Translations under genes and position numbers: made by a program
Assembly: GCA_023264015.1 (NCBI GenBank)
Contig: JALQTJ010000001.1
Coordinates: 1-64,000, forward strand
Reading direction: 5' to 3'
DNA length: 64,000 nt
Source: Flavobacteriaceae bacterium
Lineage (GTDB): Bacteria > Bacteroidota > Bacteroidia > Flavobacteriales > Flavobacteriaceae
Part shown: one piece after another, positions 1 through 7,834 of the stretch
Position numbering within the stretch: position 1 is the stretch's first letter
How the letters are laid out: every line of letters starts with the position of its first letter
The notes under the pieces: generated by a model
Seen by the model: the letters and a program-made list of their open reading frames with translations, nothing else
Databases searched by the model: none
What the model was told of the DNA's origin: nothing

Positions 1-50
1 AAATCGTCTTCATCTTGCTTTGGTTTGGTTAAGCGCGGTAAATATATCGC

Positions 51-95
51 ACAAAAAATGCCGTGAAGCTAAACTTAACACGGCATTAAAAAGTT
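51..95 (-). terminator. rho-independent terminator after rplS
   Basis: The arms AATGCCGTG (57-65) and CACGGCATT (79-87) form a perfect 9-bp stem. Read on the minus strand the stem is followed by a run of T (complement of 53-58), as expected for termination downstream of rplS. A-rich sequence on the other side could let it work in both directions. Positions 1-50 hold no gene that I can support. Confidence 0.75.
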
Positions 96-112
96 TTCAA
101 ATATAAAGGTGT

Positions 113-463
113 TTAATTTCTTTCTTCTTTGATTCTTGCCTTTTTACCTGTCAAGTTTCTAAAATAGAAAATACGTGATCTTCTTACTTTACCACGTTTG
201 TTGACTTCTATTTTCTGAAGCGCAGGCATATTAATTGGAAAAACGCGCTCGACGCCAACAGTTCCAGACATTTTGCGGATAGTAAAGGTTTCAGTAGCAC
301 CTGAACCTCTTCTCTGAATCACTACGCCTTTGAAGAACTGTGTTCTTGTTTTTTCACCCTCTTTAATTTCGTAATACACAGTGATGGTATCACCAGAACC
401 AAAGTCTGGGAAATCTTTTTTATCTATGAACGTGTTCTCGACGTATTGTACTAAGTTCTCCAT
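113..463 (-). CDS. rplS: 50S ribosomal protein L19
   Basis: L19 sits at the 30S-50S interface of the ribosome. The 116-residue product has the usual family length and shows the typical pattern: N-terminal DF-GSGDTI-V segment, FKGVVI-RRG-G core, FTIRK-S-GVGVER, and a basic tail with KVRRSR and YFRNL-GKKARIKE. The start is ATG at 463. It is the last gene of the minus-strand group htrA-trmD-rplS but is separated from trmD by 73 bp, in which a TAnnTTTG-type box is present (490-497), so it may also have its own promoter. A clear terminator follows. Identification is secure. Confidence 0.97.
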   Translation of the reverse strand: MENLVQYVENTFIDKKDFPDFGSGDTITVYYEIKEGEKTRTQFFKGVVIQRRGSGATETFTIRKMSGTVGVERVFPINMPALQKIEVNKRGKVRRSRIFYFRNLTGKKARIKEERN

Positions 464-489
464 GACGGAATTTTCTTTAAAACTGACCG

Positions 490-497
490 CAAAAATA
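490..497 (-). promoter_or_regulatory. Bacteroidota -7 box (TATTTTTG) upstream of rplS
   Basis: Read on the minus strand this is TATTTTTG, a perfect TAnnTTTG match, 26 nt before the rplS ATG. A TTTG at 527-524 could be the -33 element, but the spacing (26 nt) is longer than the usual 17-23. Inference from the known Bacteroidota consensus only. Confidence 0.4.
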
Positions 498-536
498 ATA
501 CTTTATTTTGGTTTTTGCCACAGTCAAAAATTTTCT

Positions 537-1214
537 TCAATCACCTAATAAATCTGGCCTTCTTTCTTCGGTTCTGCGCAATGCTTCAGCTTCTCTCCAA
601 GCTTCTATTGCTTTGAAATTGCCACTGAGAAGAACATCGGGTACCTTAAGTCCCTTGAATTCTGAAGGTCTGGTGTAAACCGGTGGGGCCAGTAGTTTGT
701 CTTGAAATGAATCACTTAATGCAGATCCGGCGTCATTCAATACCCCGGGGATCAGACGAATAATGCTGTCTGAAACCACAGAGGCTGCCAACTCGCCACC
801 CGATAATACGTAGTCTCCAATAGAAACTTCATGTGTTACCCATAAGTCTCTAATTCGCTGATCGATTCCTTTGTAATGCCCGCAGATGAGAATGATACGT
901 TCTTTTAAAGAAAAGCCATTGGCCATAGATTGATTCCATGTTTCGCCATCAGGGGTCAGGTACACGATGGCATCGGCAGACTGCTCTGTAGTCAGACTCG
1001 TCAATAGCTGGTCTAAAGGTTCTGCCATGAGTACCATTCCTGCTCCGCCTCCAAATTGGTAATCGTCTACCTGGCGGTAATTTCCAAGGCCGAAGTTTCT
1101 TAAATCGTGAATTTTGACTGAAACTAAGCCCTTATCAATCGCTCGCATCAAGATGGAGTGATTGAAAGGGCTTTCGAGTAGTTCTGGAACGACAGAGATA
1201 ATGTCTATATGCAA
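537..1214 (-). CDS. trmD: tRNA (guanine-37-N1)-methyltransferase TrmD
   Basis: TrmD uses S-adenosylmethionine to methylate G37 next to the anticodon and so prevents frameshifting. The 225-residue protein shows the SPOUT trefoil-knot signatures GGGAGMVLMAEPL, ICGHYKGIDQR and IGDYVLSGGELA, followed by the PGVL segment. The first codon is TTG (1212-1214): translation from it gives MHIDIISVVPEL, the normal family N-terminus, and an in-frame stop lies a few codons upstream with no ATG between. It starts 23 bp after the htrA stop and precedes rplS, a common pairing of trmD and rplS. Identification is secure; the TTG start is inferred from N-terminal similarity. Confidence 0.96.
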   Translation of the reverse strand: MHIDIISVVPELLESPFNHSILMRAIDKGLVSVKIHDLRNFGLGNYRQVDDYQFGGGAGMVLMAEPLDQLLTSLTTEQSADAIVYLTPDGETWNQSMANGFSLKERIILICGHYKGIDQRIRDLWVTHEVSIGDYVLSGGELAASVVSDSIIRLIPGVLNDAGSALSDSFQDKLLAPPVYTRPSEFKGLKVPDVLLSGNFKAIEAWREAEALRRTEERRPDLLGD

Positions 1215-1237
1215 AACGGCGTAATTAGGCCCTAAAA

Positions 1238-2611
1238 CTAGTTAAATATTAGGGTTTCTTTCTCACCCGCACTGTTCAATATAGTGAGGGCTCTTCGTGA
1301 ACTTCTTTTTGCCTCAGCTAATCGTTCTGCATCTTCTATAGAGTTTACAGGGCTGCCGTCAATGGCAATGATGATTTTCTCTTCTAGATCGTAAGATTTG
1401 TAGTATTCGGCTACGGCGATAATTTTCACTCCCCCTTCTATGTTTAACCGCTTTTTATCCTCTTTGCTCAGGTTTTCAACCCGCATGCCAAGGTAGGGCA
1501 GGTCAATAATTTCGTTTTTACCCAGGCGAACTTCCTTTTCAAGGAGTTTTCCGTTTCTATCCACTGTAACGCGAACGATATCTCCAGGTCTTCTCGACGA
1601 GAGGTGCCCTGTCAGGCCGGTAAAGTTTTTGATGGTTACGCCGTCTACCGATCGAATAACGTCTCCTGGCTCTAATCCGGCTTTTTCGGCGCCTGAATTT
1701 ACAGAAACTCCAGCGATATATACTCCTTCAATATGATCTAAACCTTGTGCTATCGCCTCTTTAGAATTTGCTCTTAAAGTGGTGATGCCTAAAATACCTT
1801 TTTGCACGGCTCCAAACTCCAGCAAGTCTTCAACCACTTTTTTAGCAATATTACTTGGAACAGCGAACGAATACCCTACATAGGAACCAGTTCGTGATTT
1901 GATAGCCGTATTGATTCCTATGAGATCGCCTCGTGTGTTTACTAAAGCTCCTCCGCTATTGCCAGGATTTACGGCGGCATCTGTTTGAATAAAGGACATT
2001 GAATTCATAGGAGAAATTGAACGTGCTTTTGCGCTAATGATTCCTGCGGTTACTGTAGAGGTTAAATTGAAGGGGTTACCAACGGCCAATACCCATTCGC
2101 CTACAGCTGATCCGTCAGAATCGCCGAACGCGAGATAAGGCAGTTCTCTTTCGGCATCAATCTTTAAAAGCGCAATGTCTGATGAAGCGTCTGAGCCAAT
2201 GATTTGGGCTTCATACGATTGGTTGTTGTTGAGTGTTATTTCTAATGATTCAGCATCCTCGATAACGTGATGATTGGTTACAATATACCCGTCAGGAGAT
2301 ATGATCACCCCTGAACCGGTGCCAATTTGGGGTTGCTGAAATGACTCGTACCCATAAAAGAAATCAAAAAGAGATTGAGGTGAACGTTCTAAAGAGACGT
2401 TCTTCACATGAACCACAGCATTCACCGTCTTCTCGGCAGCTTCAACGAAATTACTATCTGAAGGTGATGCCCCGAATGACGTTCTAAATATGGGTTCCTC
2501 GAAAGTAGTGGCTACCGCAATAGGTTGCTCAGAAAATAAATAGTGGTGCGCTACAAGGGTGATCAATGCAGCACTAATTCCAACAAATGCATAACTGATG
2601 TATTTTTTCAT
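1238..2611 (-). CDS. HtrA/DegP-family periplasmic serine protease
   Basis: This is a trypsin-fold protease for quality control in the cell envelope. The 457-residue product has an N-terminal hydrophobic segment (about 5-25) that serves as a signal or anchor. The catalytic triad is visible: His115 in TNHHV, Asp145 in SSDIALL and Ser219 in NPGNSGG. Two PDZ-like regions follow (about 270-365 and 375-457), the second with an unusually weak match. A divergent 110-bp promoter region separates it from dapF, and trmD follows 23 bp downstream. DegP and DegQ cannot be told apart from sequence alone. Confidence 0.93.
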   Translation of the reverse strand: MKKYISYAFVGISAALITLVAHHYLFSEQPIAVATTFEEPIFRTSFGASPSDSNFVEAAEKTVNAVVHVKNVSLERSPQSLFDFFYGYESFQQPQIGTGSGVIISPDGYIVTNHHVIEDAESLEITLNNNQSYEAQIIGSDASSDIALLKIDAERELPYLAFGDSDGSAVGEWVLAVGNPFNLTSTVTAGIISAKARSISPMNSMSFIQTDAAVNPGNSGGALVNTRGDLIGINTAIKSRTGSYVGYSFAVPSNIAKKVVEDLLEFGAVQKGILGITTLRANSKEAIAQGLDHIEGVYIAGVSVNSGAEKAGLEPGDVIRSVDGVTIKNFTGLTGHLSSRRPGDIVRVTVDRNGKLLEKEVRLGKNEIIDLPYLGMRVENLSKEDKKRLNIEGGVKIIAVAEYYKSYDLEEKIIIAIDGSPVNSIEDAERLAEAKRSSRRALTILNSAGEKETLIFN

Positions 2612-2660
2612 AACGCGTAAAATTTTTCACAAAGTTTACACTCTTTTGTAAGGTATGAAA

Positions 2661-2682
2661 CTGCTTTAACGCTGCTTTAACG
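2661..2682. repeat. tandem 11-bp direct repeat in the htrA/dapF divergent promoter region
   Basis: CTGCTTTAACG occurs twice head to tail (2661-2671 and 2672-2682). The 11-bp period is about one helical turn. It lies between htrA (start 2611) and dapF (start 2722), 50 and 39 bp from the two starts, where an operator could act on either gene. The repeat is seen directly; the operator role is inference. Confidence 0.6.
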
Positions 2683-2706
2683 CAATATACAAGCTTTAAA
2701 ATCTGT

Positions 2707-2713
2707 TATCTTG
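2707..2713 (+). promoter_or_regulatory. possible -7 box of dapF
   Basis: TATCTTG resembles the Bacteroidota TAnnTTTG element but lacks one T. It ends 8 nt before the dapF ATG, so the transcript would have almost no leader. Weak evidence. Confidence 0.3.
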
Positions 2714-2721
2714 CGATTGAT

Positions 2722-3519
2722 ATGACGCAATCACTTCATTTCTCTAAATATCACGGAGCGGGCAACGATTTTATCATTGTCGACGCCCAAGATCTAGGTT
2801 CCATAACCCTCTCTGAATCTCAAATTGCTTTATGGTGTCACCGCCGTTTTGGTATTGGTGCAGATGGCTTTATGGTATATGAGGGTCCAACCCATACTGA
2901 TAAAGCCTTTACGATGCGCTATTATAACGCAGATGGAAAGCAAGGGAGTATGTGTGGAAATGGTGGACGTTGTATAGTACGCTATGCTTATGAGCGAAAG
3001 GGAGCCCCGTCATCTATGCAATTTAGATTTGGTAAAGATGTTTACCGTGCTGAGGTGCATGCCGTAGATAACATCTCACTCAATATGTTGCCTGTTCGTA
3101 CCCTTAACGTTCAAGAAGATCAGAGTTGCTTTTGTGACACGGGTTCACCTCATCATGTAGAATGGGTTGATTCTGGACTTCATGAGCTAGATGTTTCTCA
3201 ATCGGGTAGATCGATGAGAGATCGTTATGGGGCAGAGGGTTGCAATATCAATTTTGTTGAAATTATAAATGATTCTGAGCTTGCCGTGCGCACCTATGAA
3301 AGAGGTGTCGAAGACGAGACGCTTGCTTGTGGTACGGGTGTAACAGCAGCCGTTTTGAGTGCACACCATATGGGTAAGATTCAGTCGACTTCTGTAAAGG
3401 TAAATGCGCTAGGAGGACTTTTAGAGGTGGACTTTAAATCAGGTGAAATGGGTTATGAAGATATAGTGTTGACAGGACCTGCTGAATACGTCTTCGACGG
3501 AAACATATCGATACAATGA
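2722..3519 (+). CDS. dapF: diaminopimelate epimerase
   Basis: DapF interconverts LL- and meso-diaminopimelate for lysine and peptidoglycan synthesis. Both catalytic cysteines are present in their motifs: Cys78 in MCGNGGRC and Cys203 in ACGTGVTAA. HGAGNDF near the N-terminus and RFGIGADG are also typical. At 265 residues it has the normal family length. The stop overlaps the start of the following GNAT gene by 4 nt (ATGA), so the two are translationally coupled, and mltG follows. dapA, an earlier step of the same pathway, lies about 9 kb away in this window. Identification is secure. Confidence 0.96.
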   Translation: MTQSLHFSKYHGAGNDFIIVDAQDLGSITLSESQIALWCHRRFGIGADGFMVYEGPTHTDKAFTMRYYNADGKQGSMCGNGGRCIVRYAYERKGAPSSMQFRFGKDVYRAEVHAVDNISLNMLPVRTLNVQEDQSCFCDTGSPHHVEWVDSGLHELDVSQSGRSMRDRYGAEGCNINFVEIINDSELAVRTYERGVEDETLACGTGVTAAVLSAHHMGKIQSTSVKVNALGGLLEVDFKSGEMGYEDIVLTGPAEYVFDGNISIQ

Positions 3520-4034
3520 GTCAACTCCTAAAAGATAAAGATTTGATCCTAAGGGCGTTGGAGCCAAGTGATTTGGAGTGGTTGTATCAGATCGAAAATG
3601 ACACCTCACTTTGGACTGTTTCGGACACCTACAAGCCTTATTCAAAAGAGGTGCTCGCTCGCTATCTCGAAAATGCACACCAAGATATTTATACTGCCAA
3701 ACAGCTGCGTCTGGTAATTGAATGGTCAGCTCAAGCTATTGGTTTGGTCGATCTTTTTGACTTTGATCCTAAGCACAAAAGAGCATACCTAGGCATCGTT
3801 ATTCTAGGGCCCTACAGATCAAAGGGGTTAGCAAAACGTGCGCTATCTCTTATGATGGTCTACGCAAAGGGAACTCTTGATTGTCACCAGTTAGTGGCTA
3901 CAATGACTGAAGACAATACAGAGAGTATAGGCCTATTTGAATCCGCCGGCTTTAAGCGAACAGGTGTTCGTAAAGATTGGGTGTTTGAGAAAGGCGTTTA
4001 TAAAAGCGAATACTTTTATCAACGTATATTGTAA
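3516..4034 (+). CDS. GNAT-family N-acetyltransferase (RimJ/RimL-like)
   Basis: The 172-residue protein begins LILRALEPSDLEWLYQIEN, a typical start for RimJ/RimL or SpeG-like GNAT enzymes. The acetyl-CoA-binding motif A appears as YRSKGLAKRAL (about 108-118), and the C-terminal part has the NTESIGLFESAGF motif B. The substrate cannot be predicted. The start overlaps the dapF stop by 4 nt and mltG begins 1 nt after its stop, so the three genes form one operon. Family membership is firm, function is not. Confidence 0.88.
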   Translation: MSQLLKDKDLILRALEPSDLEWLYQIENDTSLWTVSDTYKPYSKEVLARYLENAHQDIYTAKQLRLVIEWSAQAIGLVDLFDFDPKHKRAYLGIVILGPYRSKGLAKRALSLMMVYAKGTLDCHQLVATMTEDNTESIGLFESAGFKRTGVRKDWVFEKGVYKSEYFYQRIL

Positions 4035-4035
4035 T

Positions 4036-5076
4036 ATGCAAAAGAAAATTGTTTCAGCTATTGCTGTGATTGCTCTTATGGTCTTAAGCGTAGGGGCCTA
4101 TCTAAGTTACCGAGTCGTAATGGCTGATAATACCAACTTTGATCAAGAGGAGCGAGTGATCTTTATACAATCAGATGCCACTATTGATGAAGTCATAAAT
4201 AATGTGTCACCGCTCCTCAAGAATCCTGCTGACTTTGTTAGGCTCGCGAAGCAAAAAGGCTATTATGATTTTTTTAAGCCCGGAAGGTTTGTTTTGGTCA
4301 AGGGGATGAGTAATAATGATATCATCAATGTATTGCGCTCCGAGAATAAGCCGATTCGAGTAATCGTTCCGTCTATGGAGCGTTTAGAGGATGTACTGGG
4401 GTACGTGAGTCAATTTATTGAAGCGGACAGCCTAGATCTTTTGCGTTCATTCAATGAACGTGACTTTTTGTTTCAGACCAAGTTAAATAGCTATAATGTG
4501 TTGTCTTTGGTCATTCCAAATACCTATGAATTTTATTGGAATACGTCTGCGACTCAGTTTAGATCTCGGATGCTCAAGGAGCACGGGGCTTTTTGGAACG
4601 ATAAGCGTTTGGCTAGTGCTCATGACAAAAAACTTTCTCCTGCAGAGGTTTATACTTTGGCTTCCATTGTAGCAAAAGAATCTGTAAAGCCAGAAGAATC
4701 AAGAACGATTGCGGGAGTTTACCTCAATCGATTAAAACGAAAAATGAAACTCCAGGCAGATCCTACTGTGATCTACGCCTTAAAAGAGCGCTACCAAAGT
4801 TTTGACACGATCATTCGTCGTGTGCTATACAAAGATTTACTCATAGAATCGCCATATAACACCTATCAAATCAGTGGATTACCTGTAGGACCAATTACTA
4901 TGCCTGAGATTCGTTACATTGATGCTGTACTAGAGGCTGAAAAGCACGATTACCTCTTTTTTGTCGCTGATAGTACGCGAATTGGTTATCACGACTTTTC
5001 TAAGAATTTATCTGAACACAAAGCCAAAGCCAAAGCCTATTCTGCATGGCTTAATAGTCGACAAATAAGAAGGTAA
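4036..5076 (+). CDS. mltG: endolytic murein transglycosylase MltG (YceG family)
   Basis: MltG cleaves nascent glycan strands at the inner membrane and is thought to release them from synthesis. The 346-residue product has one N-terminal membrane segment (about 5-27), a LysM-like middle part, and the YceG catalytic domain with the expected Glu215 in ASIVAKES, then ADPTVIYAL and SPYNTYQISGLPVGPI. The open frame extends upstream to 3937, but ATG 4036 lies 1 nt after the GNAT stop and directly before the membrane segment, so it is preferred. Its TAA abuts the stop of the convergent methyltransferase gene with no spacer. Confidence 0.93.
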   Translation: MQKKIVSAIAVIALMVLSVGAYLSYRVVMADNTNFDQEERVIFIQSDATIDEVINNVSPLLKNPADFVRLAKQKGYYDFFKPGRFVLVKGMSNNDIINVLRSENKPIRVIVPSMERLEDVLGYVSQFIEADSLDLLRSFNERDFLFQTKLNSYNVLSLVIPNTYEFYWNTSATQFRSRMLKEHGAFWNDKRLASAHDKKLSPAEVYTLASIVAKESVKPEESRTIAGVYLNRLKRKMKLQADPTVIYALKERYQSFDTIIRRVLYKDLLIESPYNTYQISGLPVGPITMPEIRYIDAVLEAEKHDYLFFVADSTRIGYHDFSKNLSEHKAKAKAYSAWLNSRQIRR

Positions 5077-5790
5077 TTATCCTTGTAGTATTCCAAAGAT
5101 ACAGGGCCTTTTATGCAATTTAGGGGTGGGCGAGGCCAGCCAATCTGCAACAGTCTTTGTCTTGATTTCTTCAGTGTCTAAGCTCACTTCGATTCCCAGT
5201 GTAAGTAAGGTGTCTAAGCTGAGCTGATCTAATAGTTCCTGAAAGAGCTTCTCATTTCTGTAAGGAGTTTCCATGAAGAGCTGTGTTTGTTTCTTTTGAT
5301 GAGATTCACGCTCCAACGTTTTTAGTGTCTTTTTACGGTCAGATTTTTCATGAGGTAAGTAACCGTTAAATGCAAAATTTTGCCCTCCTAATCCACTTGC
5401 CATGAGTGTAAGAAGGATAGAAGATGGGCCAATAAGCGGTCGTACTTTGATGTCGTTTTCATGACATAAGCGAACCAATTGAGAACCCGGATCAGCTACT
5501 GCTGGACATCCGGCCTCTGAAAGTAATCCTATATCATTACCTTTCAAGCAAGGCTCAATAAAAGAGTAGATAAGCGCCTCTGGTGTATGCTGGTTTAGAG
5601 TCTCTATTTTAAGTGAGGGCTGATCTATCTCGGGATAGATATAACGCAAATGCTTTCTTGCTGTTTTCTCATTTTCGACAACAAAAAATTTTAGCGATTG
5701 AACGATTTTTGAAATATCTGCTGGTAAGGTATAGGGGAGAGGGGAGTCTCCAAGAGGAACAGGAATGAGGTAGAGTGTTCCTTTTTTCAT
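5077..5790 (-). CDS. RsmI-family SAM-dependent methyltransferase
   Basis: This belongs to the tetrapyrrole-methylase fold family of RsmI, which 2'-O-methylates C1402 of 16S rRNA. Visible signatures are LYLIPVPLGD, LLSEAGCPAVADPGSQLV and LIGPSSILLTLMASG. From ATG 5790 it has 237 residues; an upstream in-frame start would overlap the end of dnaA by tens of bases and is rejected. Its N-terminus (PVPLGD rather than PTPIGNL) and short C-terminus suggest the second RsmI-like paralogue found in many Bacteroidota rather than RsmI proper, so the rRNA target is uncertain. It lies 19 bp after dnaA. Confidence 0.82.
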   Translation of the reverse strand: MKKGTLYLIPVPLGDSPLPYTLPADISKIVQSLKFFVVENEKTARKHLRYIYPEIDQPSLKIETLNQHTPEALIYSFIEPCLKGNDIGLLSEAGCPAVADPGSQLVRLCHENDIKVRPLIGPSSILLTLMASGLGGQNFAFNGYLPHEKSDRKKTLKTLERESHQKKQTQLFMETPYRNEKLFQELLDQLSLDTLLTLGIEVSLDTEEIKTKTVADWLASPTPKLHKRPCIFGILQG

Positions 5791-5809
5791 GAAAGTAGAG
5801 GGTGTTGTA

Positions 5810-7225
5810 TTAAGAAAACTTCTTTGAGAGGTCTTCGATATACTTCTTGAACTGCTTATCTGTGTCAGCAAGATTTTCTACGGTTCTACAGGCGTGAAGA
5901 ACTGTGGCGTGATCGCGTTTTCCTATTTGAGATCCAATACTCGCCAATGAAGCCTTAGTGAAGCGCTTCGCAAAATACATAGCCAATTGACGCGCTTGAA
6001 CGATATGACGTTTTCGTGTTTTAGACTGTAAGGTGTCTAAGTCCATTTCGAAGTAATCCGCCACCATCTTTTGAATGTACTCGATAGATACTTCTTTCTT
6101 GGTATTCTTAACAAATTTATCGACTACCTGTTGAGCTAGTTCTAAGTTGATCTCCTTTTTGTTAAACGAGGCTTGTGCGATGAGCGAAATAATTGCCCCT
6201 TCTAACTCTCTGATATTACTCTTGATGTTTTGGGCAATGTAGTCAATGATCTCTTCAGGCATTGTCATACCATCGAGATACAATTTGTTCTTTAGGATAG
6301 CTACTCGAGTATGATAATCAGGTGGGCTGAGTTCAGCAGAAAGTCCCCATTTAAATCGAGAGAGCAACCGTTGCTCGATATCTTGCATATCTACTGGAGC
6401 TTTGTCTGATGTTAAGACAACCTGTTTGCCATTTTGGTGCAAGTGATTGAAAATGTGAAAGAACACGTCTTGTGTCCCACTTTTTCCAGCTAAAAATTGG
6501 ACGTCATCGATAAGCAGTACATCGATAAGCTGATAAAAATGAATGAAATCATTCCTTGTATTGTTCTTTACAGATTCGATGTATTGTTGGGTAAACTTTT
6601 CTGCGGAGATATATAGAATGGTCTTATCTGCGTGCTTCTCTTTAATATCTACTCCAATGGCATGCAACAGGTGTGTTTTACCTAATCCAACATTACCGAA
6701 AATCAAAAGAGGATTAAATGAAGTCCCTCCTGGTTTATTCGCTACCGCTTGTCCAGCTGAGCGTGCTAATCGATTTGATTCCCCCTCTAAGAAGTTTTCG
6801 AAACTGTAAGAGGCGTTCAGCTGAGCGTCAATCTTAATGTTTCGGATACCCGGAATGATGAATGGATTCTTTAGACTAGGATCTTTACTTACGACAGGAA
6901 TATCAATTTCTTGTGGAGCAAATAAGCTTTTTTGTTTGCTTGGAATCTGTTCAGTAAACGAACTCGATTTGTCAGCATTCTCCATCTTGATGACATAAAC
7001 GAGTTTTGCGTTCTCGCCTAATTCTTTTCTCAGTGCTACTCGAAGTAATTTCACATAGTGCTCTTCAAGCCACTCGTAAAAAAATTTACTGGGCACTTGA
7101 ATGCTAAGAGCATTGTCTTGAAGTTTTACGGGTTGGATGGGTTCAAACCAAGTCTTGAATGCTTGAGGTTGAATGTTGTCCTCAATAAAGGACAGACATT
7201 GACTCCAAACATGTTCAGCGGTCAT
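5810..7225 (-). CDS. dnaA: chromosomal replication initiator protein DnaA
   Basis: DnaA melts the origin and recruits the replicative helicase. The 471-residue product contains the N-terminal domain I (1-80), a short linker, and an AAA+ domain with Walker A GNVGLGKTH (177-185) and Walker B LLIDDVQFL (238-246). The C-terminal DNA-binding domain carries GKRDHATVLHA (435-445). ATG 7225 is chosen over a TTG two codons upstream. The 198 bp upstream, shared with a divergent thioesterase gene, are AT-rich, but I see no cluster of DnaA boxes, so oriC is probably elsewhere. The RsmI-like gene follows. Confidence 0.97.
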   Translation of the reverse strand: MTAEHVWSQCLSFIEDNIQPQAFKTWFEPIQPVKLQDNALSIQVPSKFFYEWLEEHYVKLLRVALRKELGENAKLVYVIKMENADKSSSFTEQIPSKQKSLFAPQEIDIPVVSKDPSLKNPFIIPGIRNIKIDAQLNASYSFENFLEGESNRLARSAGQAVANKPGGTSFNPLLIFGNVGLGKTHLLHAIGVDIKEKHADKTILYISAEKFTQQYIESVKNNTRNDFIHFYQLIDVLLIDDVQFLAGKSGTQDVFFHIFNHLHQNGKQVVLTSDKAPVDMQDIEQRLLSRFKWGLSAELSPPDYHTRVAILKNKLYLDGMTMPEEIIDYIAQNIKSNIRELEGAIISLIAQASFNKKEINLELAQQVVDKFVKNTKKEVSIEYIQKMVADYFEMDLDTLQSKTRKRHIVQARQLAMYFAKRFTKASLASIGSQIGKRDHATVLHACRTVENLADTDKQFKKYIEDLSKKFS

Positions 7226-7395
7226 CTTCAAAAGACTGGTTTTAGGTGTTTTCTATTACTACAAATGAATGTACTCAAATTCTCAGATTAGGTACCTGAG
7301 TAGGAAGACAAATATGTTCACTTCTTTTGGTTAAAAAAAATAAAAAAGGGGTTGTAATTATACTTTTTTTATCATAACTCTAGAGCCAGTGGTTT

Positions 7396-7403
7396 TACAT
7401 TTG
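7396..7403 (+). promoter_or_regulatory. -7 box TACATTTG upstream of the thioesterase gene
   Basis: A perfect TAnnTTTG element lies 20 nt before the ATG at 7424. A T-rich stretch (7365-7370) sits about 26 nt upstream, where a -33 element would be. The 198-bp interval 7226-7423 between dnaA and this gene otherwise shows only AT-rich sequence. Confidence 0.5.
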
Positions 7404-7423
7404 CATTATCTAAACTTTACATC

Positions 7424-7834
7424 ATGAAAAAGGGAGTCGTTGAGGTGCGAGTGCGGTATGCAGAGACAGACCAAATGGGTGTTGTGTATCACTCTAACTA
7501 CTTGAATTACTTAGAGTTAGGAAGAGTAGAATGGCTAAGGTCATTGGGCTATTCTTATGCCGAACTTGAGAAGAAAGGAGTGTTGTTGCCTGTAGTACAT
7601 GCAGAACTAAATTACCGATTTCCAGCACGTTATGATGAGTTGATTCGGGTAGAGACTGAGGTGAGTTCTATAGGCAAATCTTCGATAGAATTTAGCAGCC
7701 AACTTTTTAATGAAATGGATGCCCTGGTTCTTGAAGGAAAAGTCAGATTGGTTTGTTTAAACGCAGATGCTTTTAAACCTATTTCTATACCTGAAGATTT
7801 GAGAATTATTATCAGTGATGTGATGAACGTCTAA
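7424..7834 (+). CDS. YbgC-family acyl-CoA thioesterase
   Basis: The 136-residue protein is a single hotdog-fold thioesterase. The family active-site stretch is clear near residues 10-35: VRYAETDQMGVVYHSNYL then LELGRVEWLR, with the catalytic aspartate in DQMG. YbgC enzymes hydrolyse short-chain or phospholipid-related acyl-CoA and are often tied to the Tol-Pal system, but no tol genes are nearby. It has its own likely promoter and is divergent from dnaA. Its last 23 nt overlap the 3' end of the convergent ribD gene. Confidence 0.88.
   Translation: MKKGVVEVRVRYAETDQMGVVYHSNYLNYLELGRVEWLRSLGYSYAELEKKGVLLPVVHAELNYRFPARYDELIRVETEVSSIGKSSIEFSSQLFNEMDALVLEGKVRLVCLNADAFKPISIPEDLRIIISDVMNV

Noticed and set aside
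5791-5871. Longer start for the RsmI-like methyltransferase
   Set aside because: The extra residues are low-complexity, overlap dnaA and do not resemble the family.
7226-7423. Possible oriC next to dnaA
   Set aside because: The region is AT-rich but I find no cluster of TTATNCACA boxes, so there is no support for an origin here.
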